DNA from: Rubrivivax sp.
GTDB lineage: Bacteria; Pseudomonadota; Gammaproteobacteria; Burkholderiales; Burkholderiaceae_C
DNA: 63,681 bases
Assembly: GCA_019635285.1 (NCBI GenBank)
Contig: JAHBZS010000025.1
Span: 1-63,681 of the forward strand
Reading direction: 5' to 3'
Part shown: positions 44,175-53,600 of the stretch, piece after piece
Layout: each line of letters begins with the position of its first letter
How positions within the stretch are numbered: position 1 is the first letter of the stretch
The notes under the pieces: generated by a model
Seen by the model: only the letters and a program-made list of their open reading frames with translations
What the model was told of the DNA's origin: nothing
Databases searched by the model: none
Made by a program: the position numbers and the translations under genes

Positions 44175-45167
44175 CGATCCGACGGTTGAGTCGACGGGCG
44201 GGTTCTCCAGTCGCCAGCGCTCGTTGATGCGGTAGATCGTCCGGCTGCCGCCGCCTGGCGTCGGTTCCTCGGCAACGTCAAACAGTTCGGTCGCCAAAAG
44301 CATGGCCTTGAGGGTCGCGTGCCCAAAGCGCTCGCCAAGCTTCTCCAGCTCTTCAAGGGCGGCGCGCTTGATGAGGTGGCCTGCGCTTGCCAGCAACGTC
44401 CACCCGTCCGGGCGCGGTGTCGCCATCGCTGCCTGGCCGAGCATGATGGCCAGATTGCTGCTGCGAAGGAACAGCAGTTCCATTTGGCGCTGGCCTTCGT
44501 CGGAGGCGAGGAAGGCGGCGTGTTCCTTCCGGGCCGTCTCCAGGGTCCGCGCCCAGCCCTGCAGCCGATCCAGCATGCCGACCGCGGCCTCGCGTTGCGC
44601 GTCGAGCCAGTCGAGCGCCGCCTCCGTGTCGCCATCAACTGCTGCCTGCCAGCGCGGCAAGAAGTGGTGGACCAGTTCGTTGCGACGATCGACCAGCTCC
44701 TCCAGCTCCGCTTCATGGCGGGCGACGGATTCCGCATCGGTCTCGATCCTGAAGCCAAAGCCGAACCAGGCCTCGTCAATCTCCCGCGACGTCGCATCGC
44801 TGTCGTCCTGCAGCAAGATCGCTTCCGTCAGCTGGCCGGCCAGGGTGCCCATCGATTGTTTCCGGATCGACTCCGCGTGCTTGCCGAAGCGCTCCGCGAA
44901 TTTGCTGGCCGGGGCACGGAAGCGAGCGTGCGTCGTCAGGATCTTAAGCGCGTGCTCGACCTGCTGAAAGATGACGAGGTTGCGGCCGACCCGGCGCAGT
45001 AGCTCGTCGGTCGCTGGTGTTCGCCCCGGTGGTGGCTGCGCGGTTTCGTCGCTCACGTTCTCGCTCTCGTTTCTCTTGTTGGATGCGTGCCCCTGCTGGG
45101 GCGTTAAACCGTCTAACACCAGAACCTGTGGCTGGCGCTCAGGTACCGAATTTTCGGTCGAAATCAT
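44163..45167 (-). CDS. Putative HEPN-like plus OST-HTH/LOTUS-like RNA-interacting protein
   Basis: A 334-aa soluble protein on the strand opposite to the element's other genes. Residues 55-215 are predicted helical and carry RRNELVHHF at 161-169, matching the R-x4-H signature of HEPN ribonuclease domains. Residues 254-316 (GWTLLASAGHLIKRAA ... FGHATLKAMLLATELFDV) follow the pattern of an OST-HTH/LOTUS winged-helix domain. Both assignments are by pattern only. ATG 45167 has AAGG upstream; GTG 45056 is an alternative that begins directly with the family-like part. A single-gene RNase toxin or RNA-based defence/maintenance role is possible (inference). It converges on parB. Confidence 0.6.
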   Translation of the reverse strand: MISTENSVPERQPQVLVLDGLTPQQGHASNKRNESENVSDETAQPPPGRTPATDELLRRVGRNLVIFQQVEHALKILTTHARFRAPASKFAERFGKHAESIRKQSMGTLAGQLTEAILLQDDSDATSREIDEAWFGFGFRIETDAESVARHEAELEELVDRRNELVHHFLPRWQAAVDGDTEAALDWLDAQREAAVGMLDRLQGWARTLETARKEHAAFLASDEGQRQMELLFLRSSNLAIMLGQAAMATPRPDGWTLLASAGHLIKRAALEELEKLGERFGHATLKAMLLATELFDVAEEPTPGGGSRTIYRINERWRLENPPVDSTVGSSNG

Positions 45168-45274
45168 CGACCTTGAAGACCTCGATCCGAGCCAATACTG
45201 AATGCGTAGGTGAGTGCAGAGATAGGCGCAGTGGCGCCGATGTCTGACACGCTCCGCAAGTCAGGAGGATCGGG
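45168..45274. other. Candidate transfer-origin region between divergent genes
   Basis: The intergenic stretch lies directly before the MobC-like and relaxase genes, the usual place for oriT. It contains GGCGC-AGT-GGCGCC at 45225-45238, and on the minus strand CCTATCTCTGCA (45215-45226), which resembles the IncP nic-site core CCTATCCTG with one base difference in length. The match is weak and only suggestive. Confidence 0.25.
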
Positions 45275-45847
45275 TTGGCACCCTCGACACGTGATCGGAT
45301 CAGCGTCGACCTGCGCGGCTTGCGGGCCGTGCTGTTCGCGCGAGCGCGCGAGCGCGGCCTGACGCCCTCCGACCTCGTCCGTGGCCTTCTGAACGAAGCG
45401 CTCGGCGCGGCCGCACCGCAGCCGTCTGCCGCACAAGCACCGTTGCCATCGACCGTCTCAAGCGGGAGTGTGCGTCTGTCGATCCGGCTCAGCCGCGAGC
45501 AAGCACAGCTCCTCGCATCGGCAGCAAAGGCGGCGGGTCTTCCGACCGGGGACTACATCACCGGCCTGGCCGCCGGCGTGCCGGCGCTGTTCCAGGGTGG
45601 TCATCGTGCCGACCATCTGGCCGCGTTGCTCGCCTCGAACGCCGAGCTGTCGACGCTGAGCCGCAACATCCACCACCTGACGGCGCTGCTGCGTCAAGCC
45701 GAGGTGCGCGCGGCGCAGGAGTACCGCGCCATGCTCGACACGCTGGCCGACGACGCGCGCACGCACCTGAAATTGGCTTCAGCGGTGCTCGCCGAACTGC
45801 GGCCTCGCGCCGGCAGCCGGGCGCCGACCGATCGCCCCGAAGCCTGA
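45275..45847 (+). CDS. MobC-like relaxosome accessory protein
   Basis: A 190-aa protein with an N-terminal ribbon-helix-helix-like part (ISVDLRGLRAVLFARARERG) and a C-terminal mobilisation-protein segment with LSRNIHHLTALLRQAEVR, the MobC pattern. TTG 45275 is a strong start because AGGAGG stands six bases upstream. It would help the relaxase open the transfer origin. It lies 17 bases before the relaxase gene. Confidence 0.75.
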   Translation: MAPSTRDRISVDLRGLRAVLFARARERGLTPSDLVRGLLNEALGAAAPQPSAAQAPLPSTVSSGSVRLSIRLSREQAQLLASAAKAAGLPTGDYITGLAAGVPALFQGGHRADHLAALLASNAELSTLSRNIHHLTALLRQAEVRAAQEYRAMLDTLADDARTHLKLASAVLAELRPRAGSRAPTDRPEA

Positions 45848-45864
45848 TCCCTGGGAGAGAGCTC

Positions 45865-46815
45865 ATGTCCCCGACCCCCGACATCGACGGCGTCCTGGTC
45901 CAGTGGGGCGACCGGCTGTTCTATCCCGGCAACCGCATCGTCAAGGCCCCGCCGCAGCCGAGGCTCGGCGCTCTGGCCGCGCGTCAGCGCGCCGCGGCGC
46001 TGCGAGAGCGGATCGCGGCAACCGTGGTGAGGCGGGCGCCGCAGGTGATGGTCAAGGTGACGGGCGGCGGGCGCGGCATGAAGGCCATCGCTGCCCACCT
46101 GCGCTACATCAGCAAGAACGGTCGGCTCGAGATGGAGGACGAGCGCGGCCAGACGATGCGCGGCAAGGACGCGCTGCACGAGCTGGCGGACGACTGGCGC
46201 TACGGCGGCAGCCTGATCGACGACATAAGCCCCCGGCGCGAGGCCTTCAACATCATGCTGTCGATGCCGCGCGGCACCGACCCGCTAAGCGTGCAGTGGG
46301 CGGCGCGCGAGTTTGCCATGGCCGAGCTGGCCGACCACAAGCTGGTGATGGTGTTGCACGACCACCAGGCCAACCCGCACGTGCACCTCAGCGTGCGTGC
46401 CGAGTCCAGGCACGGCAAACGCCTGAACCCGCGCAAGACCGACCTGCACCGCTGGCGCGAGACCTTCGCGGCCAAGCTGCGCGAGCGCGGCATCGACGCC
46501 GAAGCCACCCGGCAGGCGACGCGCGGTGTCGCACGCAATCACCCGCAGCTGTGGCAGGTCAAGGCCGCGGAGCAAGGGCGGCTGTTGCGGCCGCGATCCC
46601 GCCACCGCCGTGGTGCAGCCGTGACTGCCAGCCGAGCCGAGACGCAACGTGCCTGGCAGGGCATCGCCGCGGCGTTGGCCAGGTCGGCCGATCCGAACGA
46701 TCGCAAGCTGGCTGTAGCGATCGAACGATTTAGCCGCGAGATCGTGCCGTCGGGCCAACGTGAGGCGCCAACCCCCAGTCGGCCGCCGGTGCCCGAAGTG
46801 GACCGATCCAGGTGA
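45865..46815 (+). CDS. Relaxase/mobilisation nuclease
   Basis: A 316-aa relaxase N-terminal domain. AIAAHLRYISKNGRLEM holds the likely catalytic Tyr at residue 81, and HDHQANPHVH at 165-174 is the three-histidine metal motif. The C-terminus is short and Arg-rich; related proteins often carry an extra DUF3363 domain of several hundred residues, which is absent here. It would nick and lead the transferred strand of a mobilisable element. It needs a conjugation pore in trans; T4SS genes appear at 62-63.7 kb but are incomplete in the window. Confidence 0.88.
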   Translation: MSPTPDIDGVLVQWGDRLFYPGNRIVKAPPQPRLGALAARQRAAALRERIAATVVRRAPQVMVKVTGGGRGMKAIAAHLRYISKNGRLEMEDERGQTMRGKDALHELADDWRYGGSLIDDISPRREAFNIMLSMPRGTDPLSVQWAAREFAMAELADHKLVMVLHDHQANPHVHLSVRAESRHGKRLNPRKTDLHRWRETFAAKLRERGIDAEATRQATRGVARNHPQLWQVKAAEQGRLLRPRSRHRRGAAVTASRAETQRAWQGIAAALARSADPNDRKLAVAIERFSREIVPSGQREAPTPSRPPVPEVDRSR

Positions 46816-47113
46816 GTGCCGAGGCCATGCGGCAGCGGCGAGGTGCGGTTTTGAGACCACGACCCTGCGCCAGGGGGAGTACCTGTCAGGCTGAGCACGG
46901 GTGGCGCAGCCGGTGGTCAGACCTGCAGCGTCTGCTGTCGTTCGCGCCCCGACCGTGGATCTACGCTCCCGGCCAGATCCAGACATTGAACGGGTGGACT
47001 CCAAGCAGGCACTCGAACGCGGAGAAGGTAGATGCTCCGTTCCGGCTGTGCCGATCTCAGTCGCTGGGTGCGAAATCGCGGTTGGCGTCACCTTCGCTCG
47101 GAGGCTCTCAGAT

Positions 47114-48184
47114 TTATGGGATGCTTGCTGTTCCGCAGGATGTGCGCCGAAACTCCCTGGGGCCGACACCCGTCGCCTTCCGAAACGCACGTGCGAAATG
47201 AGCCGGTGCCGAATAACCCAGCGTCGTTGAGATCTGAGTCACCGACGCCTCTGTTTCGCTCAGCAGCTCCACCGCTCGCTTGCCCCGCAAAGCGTTGACC
47301 ATCGTACGGAAATCGGCACCTTCCCGACTCAGTTCCCGCTGCAGCGTTCGCACGCTGGTATCCAGAGACCGCGCGGTGCTCTCAATCGAAACGCTTCCGG
47401 TCAGGATTTGGGCCCAGACCTGATGCGCGACCACGCCCTTGAGTCCGCTCGTGCGATGAAGCGCGCTCCGCGCGCGCGCCATGTCGCCTACCGTGAGCAG
47501 CGTGCTGCCCGCTCGATGAGCAGCCGAGCGAAGGGTACTGGCATCCAACCACACTGCAAGCTTCGGCGTGCCGAAGGTGACGGGGCATTCGAACGTGTCC
47601 TCGAAGATCGCCTGTCGGCGCGGCGCTGCAACATCGACCTCGATGCAATGTGGACGCCAAAAGCGGGGCAGGTACGCCTTGCAAAGGCTGAGGATCGCGC
47701 CGATGGTGCCCCATGCCACGTGCACGTATCCGTCCAGCCCCCGGGCAGCGCTGACATAACTGATCCGCGCACAGCCATCGATCAAATCCAGTGACAGCGC
47801 GTCGCCCCTGGCATGGAACTCCATCGTCGCCGCAGCCCGCCTGATGGCGGAACCGAGCGTGCGGGCGCCAAGCAGATATTCTCCCCAAGAGCCGTAGCTG
47901 GCCACCGTGAGGTAGGGCGCCAACTTGAGTCCGAGGTGTTCCTCGCCGGCCATGCGCGCCACCGTATGGGTGAACGTCGTCATCGTCAGCTGCGGAATGA
48001 AGCAGTCGCTGTCCTCGATCAACTCAAAGTCCAGCATCGCGGCTTGACGCGCCTTCCGGAGTACCCGCTCGCCGAACGCGCCCCGGACGAACTCGGGAAC
48101 GCCTGCCAACGCCGCCACCGAGATCAGCGGAGCGTTTCCCAGTTGCGAAGCGCCTACGCGTGGCGCAAATTGGTTTGTTGCCAT
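47114..48184 (-). CDS. AraC-family regulator (OruR/ArmR-like)
   Basis: A 356-aa regulator with an N-terminal Arabinose_bd-type domain (ITMTTFTH-like LTMTTFTHTVARMAGEEHLG) and a C-terminal AraC helix-turn-helix (ARSLDTSVRTLQRELSREG, ISTTLGYSAPAHFARAFRKA). It is divergent from the arylsulfatase gene across a 145-base gap and is a natural activator for it. It appears intact. Confidence 0.92.
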   Translation of the reverse strand: MATNQFAPRVGASQLGNAPLISVAALAGVPEFVRGAFGERVLRKARQAAMLDFELIEDSDCFIPQLTMTTFTHTVARMAGEEHLGLKLAPYLTVASYGSWGEYLLGARTLGSAIRRAAATMEFHARGDALSLDLIDGCARISYVSAARGLDGYVHVAWGTIGAILSLCKAYLPRFWRPHCIEVDVAAPRRQAIFEDTFECPVTFGTPKLAVWLDASTLRSAAHRAGSTLLTVGDMARARSALHRTSGLKGVVAHQVWAQILTGSVSIESTARSLDTSVRTLQRELSREGADFRTMVNALRGKRAVELLSETEASVTQISTTLGYSAPAHFARAFRKATGVGPREFRRTSCGTASIP

Positions 48185-48329
48185 CGGAGCGGAAGATTAA
48201 CCTGCCAACGCAGAGGGGATCGCGGTATCGATCTCCCGGCAGCGCTCGTCCGATCGGTGAAGAGGATCTCTGGGCCGACCAGATGGACCTGCGTGTCTCA
48301 TACCAACGAAATCAGCGTTCAAGGGAGAG
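48185..48329. promoter_or_regulatory. Divergent control region between AraC regulator and arylsulfatase
   Basis: The 145-base gap separates the divergent starts and must hold both promoters. AAGATTAACC at 48193-48202 and the less GC-rich CATACCAACGAAATCAG at 48299-48315 stand out. AGGGAGAG precedes the arylsulfatase ATG. No operator repeat is clear. Confidence 0.35.
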
Positions 48330-50810
48330 ATGATGACCGTCAAACGAGCCGTCGCGGGGGCTCTCGCGCTGGCTGCCGGGTGGCTGATGGCTGCTGTGGC
48401 ACTAGCTCAGCAAGCGACCACCGTACCGGGTTCGCCTGGCTACACCGCGCCGATCGACGGCCGCTATCTGCCGGCAGCACCACCGCCGTTCGCCGGCGCC
48501 ATCGGCACCAACGCGGCGCAGTCCACGCCCTCGTGGCCGGCACTGCTCACGCCGCCCAAGGGCGCGCCCAACGTGCTGCTGATCATGATCGACGACGAAG
48601 GCTTCGGCGCGCCGTCGACCTTCGGCGGCGTGATCCCGACGCCGGCGATGGACCGCGTCGCCAAGGCCGGGCTGCGCTACACCGCCTTCCACACCACCGC
48701 GCTGTGCTCGCCGACGCGCGCCGCGCTGCTGACCGGGCGCAACCACCATTCGGTAAGCACGGGCGTGGTCGTCGACCAGGCCACCGGTTACCCCGGCTAT
48801 GACAGCGTCATCAAGCGCGACACCGTCGCCATCGGCGAGATCCTGCGCCAGAACGGCTACGACACCTCCTGGTTTGGCAAGGACCACAACACGCCGCAAT
48901 GGGTGACCAGCCAGGCCGGGCCCTTCACCGACTGGCCCACCGGCCCGATCAAGGGCTTCGACTACTACTACGGCTTCATCGGCGACGACACCAGCCAGTG
49001 GCAGCCGAACAACCTGTTCCGCAATACCACGCCGATCCAGCCCTATCTGGGCAAGCCCGGCTGGAACCTGATCACCGCGATGGCCGACGAGGCGGTGCAG
49101 CGTATCCGCACGCTCAACGAACTGCAGCCCGAGCGGCCGTTCATGGTCTACTACGCACCCGGCGCCACGCACGCGCCGCATCACCCGACGCCAGAATGGG
49201 TGAAGAAGATCAGCGACATGCGCCTGTTCGACAAGGGCTACGAGGCAGTGCGCCAGCAGATCTACGAGAACCAGAAGAAGCTGGGCGTGATCCCGCCGGA
49301 CGCGAAGCTGACGCCATGGCCGGACACGATCCCGAAGTGGGAGTCGCTGTCGGCCGACGCGAAGAAGCTGTACATCCGCCAGGCCGATGTCTACGCCGCC
49401 TACCTGGCCTACACCGACCACGAGATCGGCCGCGTCATCCAGGCCGTCGAGGACGCCGGCAAGCTGGACAACACGCTGATCATCTTCATCGCCGGCGACA
49501 ACGGCGCCAGCCCGGAGGGCACGCTCAATGGCCTGTACAGCGAGTTCGCCGTGCTCAACGGCATCCATCCGACGGTCGAGCAGAACCTGAAGTTCTACGA
49601 CGCCTGGGGCACCGACCAGACCTATCCGCACTACGCGGTGGGCTGGGCCTGGACCTTCGACACGCCGTACCCATGGACCAAGGAAGTGGCCTCGCACTTC
49701 GGCGGCACGCGCAACGGCATGGTCATGTCCTGGCCGGCGCGCATCAAGGACGCCGGCGGCATCCGCAACCAGTTCCACCACGTGATCGATGTCGTGCCGA
49801 CCATCCTCGACGCGGCCCGGCTGCCGCAGCCGGTGATGGTCAACGGTGTCGCGCAAAGGCCGATCGAAGGCATCAGCATGGCCTACAGCTGGGCCGACGC
49901 CAAGGCGCCCGGCCGGCGTACCACGCAATACTTCGAGATGTTCGGCTCGCGCGCGATCTATGCCGACGGCTGGATCGCCTCGGCGCCGCCGCTGAACCCG
50001 CCGTGGGACGTGTCGCTGAAAGCGCAGGCGCCAGACGTGATGAACGCCTTCAAGTGGCAGCTCTACGACCTGAACCGCGACTGGACGCAGTCCGAGGACC
50101 TGGCGGCGAAGATGCCGGACAAGCTGCGCGACATGCAGCAGCTGTTCATCTTGGAGGCGTCGAAGTACCGCGTGTTCCCGCTCGACGACCGCGCGCTGCC
50201 GCGCTTCCTGGGCATCAAGCCCAGCTACACGATGGGCCGCGACACCTTCACCTACACCGGGCCGATCAGCGACGTGCCGTTTCCAGGCGTGGCCGGTGCG
50301 CCGAGCCTGATGAACAAGTCGTACACGATCACCGCCCAGATCGAGGTACCGCCGGGCGGCGCCGAGGGCATGCTGGTCACCGACGGCGGCCGCTTTGCCG
50401 GCTACGGCTTCTACCTGCTGAAGGGCAAGCCGGTGTTCACCTGGAACCTGCTGCAGTTGGAGCAGGCGAAGTGGCAAGGCCGGGAAGCGCTGGCCCCGGG
50501 CCGGCACACGCTGGAGTTCGACTGGAAGTACGACGGCCCGGGCATGGGCAAGGGCGGCACCGGCACGCTGAAGGTGGATGGCCAGGTGGTGGACACGCGC
50601 GCCATGCCGCGCAGCCTGCCGGTGGGCATCGGCTGGGTCGAGACCTTCAACGTCGGCATCGACACCGGCACGCCGGTGGATGCGAACGACTACCAGGTGC
50701 CGTTCCCCTTCACCGGCAAGCTGGACAAGCTGACAGTGAAGCTGGGGCCCGAGCAACTGACGCCATCAGAGCGCGAAGTGATCTACGGCACCTACAGGGC
50801 GCGGCAGTAA
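48330..50810 (+). CDS. Periplasmic arylsulfatase
   Basis: An 826-aa secreted arylsulfatase. The leader VAGALALAAGWLMAAVALAQQ is followed by a mature N-terminal strand; metal ligands are in LLIMIDDEGFG, and the formylglycine motif is CSPTRAALLTGR with the Cys at residue 126. HHPTPEWVKK and AGDNGASPEGT match the large Pseudomonas-type arylsulfatase group, and the C-terminal 200 residues form a beta-rich extra domain. It would release sulfate from aromatic sulfate esters in the periplasm. The Cys must be matured to formylglycine before folding is complete. Confidence 0.92.
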   Translation: MMTVKRAVAGALALAAGWLMAAVALAQQATTVPGSPGYTAPIDGRYLPAAPPPFAGAIGTNAAQSTPSWPALLTPPKGAPNVLLIMIDDEGFGAPSTFGGVIPTPAMDRVAKAGLRYTAFHTTALCSPTRAALLTGRNHHSVSTGVVVDQATGYPGYDSVIKRDTVAIGEILRQNGYDTSWFGKDHNTPQWVTSQAGPFTDWPTGPIKGFDYYYGFIGDDTSQWQPNNLFRNTTPIQPYLGKPGWNLITAMADEAVQRIRTLNELQPERPFMVYYAPGATHAPHHPTPEWVKKISDMRLFDKGYEAVRQQIYENQKKLGVIPPDAKLTPWPDTIPKWESLSADAKKLYIRQADVYAAYLAYTDHEIGRVIQAVEDAGKLDNTLIIFIAGDNGASPEGTLNGLYSEFAVLNGIHPTVEQNLKFYDAWGTDQTYPHYAVGWAWTFDTPYPWTKEVASHFGGTRNGMVMSWPARIKDAGGIRNQFHHVIDVVPTILDAARLPQPVMVNGVAQRPIEGISMAYSWADAKAPGRRTTQYFEMFGSRAIYADGWIASAPPLNPPWDVSLKAQAPDVMNAFKWQLYDLNRDWTQSEDLAAKMPDKLRDMQQLFILEASKYRVFPLDDRALPRFLGIKPSYTMGRDTFTYTGPISDVPFPGVAGAPSLMNKSYTITAQIEVPPGGAEGMLVTDGGRFAGYGFYLLKGKPVFTWNLLQLEQAKWQGREALAPGRHTLEFDWKYDGPGMGKGGTGTLKVDGQVVDTRAMPRSLPVGIGWVETFNVGIDTGTPVDANDYQVPFPFTGKLDKLTVKLGPEQLTPSEREVIYGTYRARQ

Positions 50811-50853
50811 GCCGGGGCCGCTCGATACACCCCAACAGATCAAAGTGCGAACG

Positions 50854-52470
50854 ATGAAGAACCGACCGATCCGGTGTCCCTTCCACCTTCTCCTTGCCTT
50901 TGGCATGCTGCTGGCTGCTGCCCAGCCGGCGGCGGCCCAGGCCGTCCCGGCCTCGATCATCACGCCCGACAGCGTGCCCACGCGCATCGGCACGCTCGAC
51001 TTCAAGGACGGCATGCCGAGCCCGGCCGCCGCCGCCAGGGTCTACGACCACGTCGACTTCACGCACGCCTACGAGGCCTTCGTCAACACGATGCAGGGCG
51101 TGAACTTCGAGGCTATCCGCCGCGGCTTTCAGGCGGCCGGCGTGAAGGACAACGAGATCCTCGTCTTCTCGAAGCTGATGGACGCGAAGTCGCTGTTCCT
51201 CACCGCGAACGCCGACACCGTCTACTTCGTCGGCACGCTGGACCTGAGCCAGGGCCCGATGGTGCTGGAGACGCCGCCGAAGGCGCTGGGCACGCTCGAC
51301 GATGCCTGGTGGCGCTGGGTCACCGACTTCGGCGTTCCCGGACCGGACCGCGGCGAAGGCGGCCGGTACCTGATCCTACCACCCGGCTATGCCGGGCCGT
51401 TGCCCGAGGGCGGCTTCTACGTGGCGCGGGCGCGCACGAACCAGGTGCTGATCCTTGGCCGCATGTTCCTCGAGAAGGATGATCCGCAGCCCGCGGTCGA
51501 GCTGATCCGCAAGTTCACGAAGATCTATCTCTATGACGCTGGCGGCGAGGGCACCAGCATCGCGCGTTTCCTCGAAGGCAAGGCCCGCCTGTCGCGCATC
51601 GAGCCGCCGCCGCCGATGGTGTTCCATGAAGGCAGCGGCAAGGTGATGAACACCATCCCGCCCAACGACGACAGCTACTACGAGCTCCTGAACGCCGTCG
51701 TGCAGCGCGAACCGGCCACCGCGCTCGACCCCGAGTTGATGGGGCCGCTGGCGGCGATCGGCATCGTCAAGGGCAAGCCTTTCGCGCCGGATGTGCGCAT
51801 GAAGAAAATCCTCGGCGAGGCGGTCGCGCTGGGCAATGCGGCTTCGCGCACGCTGCTGATGGCGCCGCGCGATCCGTCCTGGACGTACTACCCGGATTCG
51901 GCTTGGACGAACTTCCTGTTCCGCAGCGGCTACGAATTCGAGACGCCGATTCCGCTGATCACCCCTGAAGGCGCCAAGCCCTTCGCGCCCACCGGCTATC
52001 GCCAGCTCGATGCCCGCAGCGCCTTCTTCTACGGCATCACCGGCATCACGCCGGCGATGGCGATGCGCCTACCGGGCGTCGGGTCGCAGTATCTGCTGGC
52101 GATGCAGGATGCGGACAAGCGCTTCTTCGACGGCGGCAAAACCTACCGGCTGACGCTGCCCAAGGGCATCCCCCATGCCAACTTCTGGTCGCTGACGCTG
52201 TACGACAACCAGACGCGCTCGATGCTGGACACGCCGCAGAACTACCCGCGCGCCGGCAGCCAGGGCTATCCGTCGCCGGCGGCCGAGGCCAATGCCGACG
52301 GCTCGACCACCGTGGTCTTCAGCCCGCAGCAGCCGGCCGGCGTGAAGCGCGGCAACTGGATCCAGACCGTGCCTGGCAAGGGCTGGTTCACGATCCTGCG
52401 CCTGTACGGCCCGCTGGAACCATTCTTCACAAAGTCGTGGCGGCCGGGCGAGATCGAACTCGTCAGGTAG
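50854..52470 (+). CDS. Secreted DUF1254/DUF1214-domain protein
   Basis: A 538-aa exported protein. The leader ends near AAAQA; the DUF1254 part has YDHVDFTHAYEAFVNTMQG and NADTVYFVGTLDLSQGPMV, and the C-terminal DUF1214 part has FWSLTLYDNQTRSMLDTPQ and GNWIQTVPGKGWFTILRLYG. The function of the family is not known, but it is commonly encoded beside sulfatases. ATG 50854 is chosen, with GTG 50845 as alternative. It lies 43 bases after the arylsulfatase and is probably co-transcribed with it. Confidence 0.9.
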   Translation: MKNRPIRCPFHLLLAFGMLLAAAQPAAAQAVPASIITPDSVPTRIGTLDFKDGMPSPAAAARVYDHVDFTHAYEAFVNTMQGVNFEAIRRGFQAAGVKDNEILVFSKLMDAKSLFLTANADTVYFVGTLDLSQGPMVLETPPKALGTLDDAWWRWVTDFGVPGPDRGEGGRYLILPPGYAGPLPEGGFYVARARTNQVLILGRMFLEKDDPQPAVELIRKFTKIYLYDAGGEGTSIARFLEGKARLSRIEPPPPMVFHEGSGKVMNTIPPNDDSYYELLNAVVQREPATALDPELMGPLAAIGIVKGKPFAPDVRMKKILGEAVALGNAASRTLLMAPRDPSWTYYPDSAWTNFLFRSGYEFETPIPLITPEGAKPFAPTGYRQLDARSAFFYGITGITPAMAMRLPGVGSQYLLAMQDADKRFFDGGKTYRLTLPKGIPHANFWSLTLYDNQTRSMLDTPQNYPRAGSQGYPSPAAEANADGSTTVVFSPQQPAGVKRGNWIQTVPGKGWFTILRLYGPLEPFFTKSWRPGEIELVR

Positions 52471-52534
52471 ACCTGCGAACCATGGATCCCATGAAGATCG
52501 ATCGGATGGGGGTGCGGCGGAAAACTTGGACTGG

Positions 52535-52950
52535 TTAAACAGCGACTCCCAGGCTTCTGCGGTGGGCGGTGGGGCTGAGGCCGCCGAGCGAGATCTTGAT
52601 CCGCGCCTCGTTGTACCAGCGGATGTAGGCGTCCAAGGCTGCAACGAACTCCTCGATGGTCGTGGATAGCCAGTCACGGAAGAAGAACATCTTGGTCTTT
52701 AGCCGACCGAAGAAGCCCTCGCACGCGGCGTTATCCGGAACTCGGTGATGTCGGTGAGCCACTTCTCGTTCGGCGCATTGGCACTGAAGTCGCTGTTGAG
52801 CAGCTTGTCGGGCGCCGGACTGATCTCGCCCACGTACGAGCCGTATCGACGGCGCTTGCTGGTTGCGGCGACCAGGCACTCCTGCTTCATCAGACGGCGC
52901 ACCACCTTCTCCGAGATGTTCATGCACTGATGCGAGTGCGGCTGGTATTT
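52535..52950 (-). pseudogene. IS3-family (IS150-type) transposase remnant with internal deletion
   Basis: Minus-strand fragments read MNISEKVVRRLMKQECLVA and NEKWLTDITEF (to about 52,738), then in a shifted frame PDNAACEGFFGRLKTKMFFF to YNEARIKISLGGLSP ending at 52,535. In intact IS3 OrfB about 100 residues with two of the three catalytic acids lie between DITEF and PDNAACEGFF, so these have been deleted. The N-terminal domain is missing too. The end TGGACTGGTTAA near 52,526 resembles IS150-type termini. Confidence 0.8.
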
Positions 52951-53213
52951 GGAGGGCGTGGCCGGCCGCTGTGTGTCGTTCTCGAGCATCCGGTCTGACC
53001 GGTCGAATGATCGCGAACTGAGCGCAGCGGACGTTCGCTGGCTTTCGGCCAACGTCCCCTATGTAGCCCGACCTTCGGTGTTGAAGCATGATCGACCACC
53101 GCCCTCGGCGGCTTCCTGGCCTAGCACGGTGCAACCTCGACCTTGATGGACCTCTCACCACCGAGACGGCGCGCAACGGCGGCGCTCTCCACCGTCACCA
53201 AGGAGGTCCGACT

Positions 53214-53600
53214 ATGGACATCACCTCGATCAATCCACCGCGACGCGAGCCATGGAACAAGGGCAAGCTCGTGGGACAAAAGGCTCCGTTCAAGCCCAAG
53301 GACATCTGGGCCATGCGCATGCGGCTGAAGCAGGAGCATCGCACGCGCGAGCTTGCCTTGTTGAACCTCGGCCTCGACAGCAAGCTGCGCGCGTGCGACC
53401 TGGTGTCGTTGAAGGTGCCTTCCTTTCGTGCCACCTTCACAGGGCCGACACCGAACCCCAGTTGCGGTGCTTCACCATGGATGAAATCGACACCTCCCTC
53501 GACTAAGGAATTCTGGCCCACGGCTTCCAAAGGGTGCGCTGCCGCCTTCTTCAGCAAGCGTTGGTTTTGCTCCTGCAGGTCCCGCTGCGCTTGCAGCTGA
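53214..53600 (+). pseudogene. N-terminal remnant of a tyrosine-recombinase integrase
   Basis: The first 68 codons (REPWNKGKLVGQKAPFKPKD, then TRELALLNLGLDSKLRACDL and VSLKV) match the N-terminus of integron/ICE-type tyrosine recombinases. Homology stops at about 53,417; the remaining codons are unrelated and rich in Ser/Pro. The catalytic domain with its Arg-His-Arg-Tyr set is absent. AAGGAGGT stands before ATG 53214, so the fragment may still be translated. It marks a broken integration module. Confidence 0.7.

Noticed and set aside
48402-50756. A 784-codon minus-strand frame opposite the arylsulfatase
   Set aside because: Antisense shadow with His/Val/Gln-rich composition and no motif.
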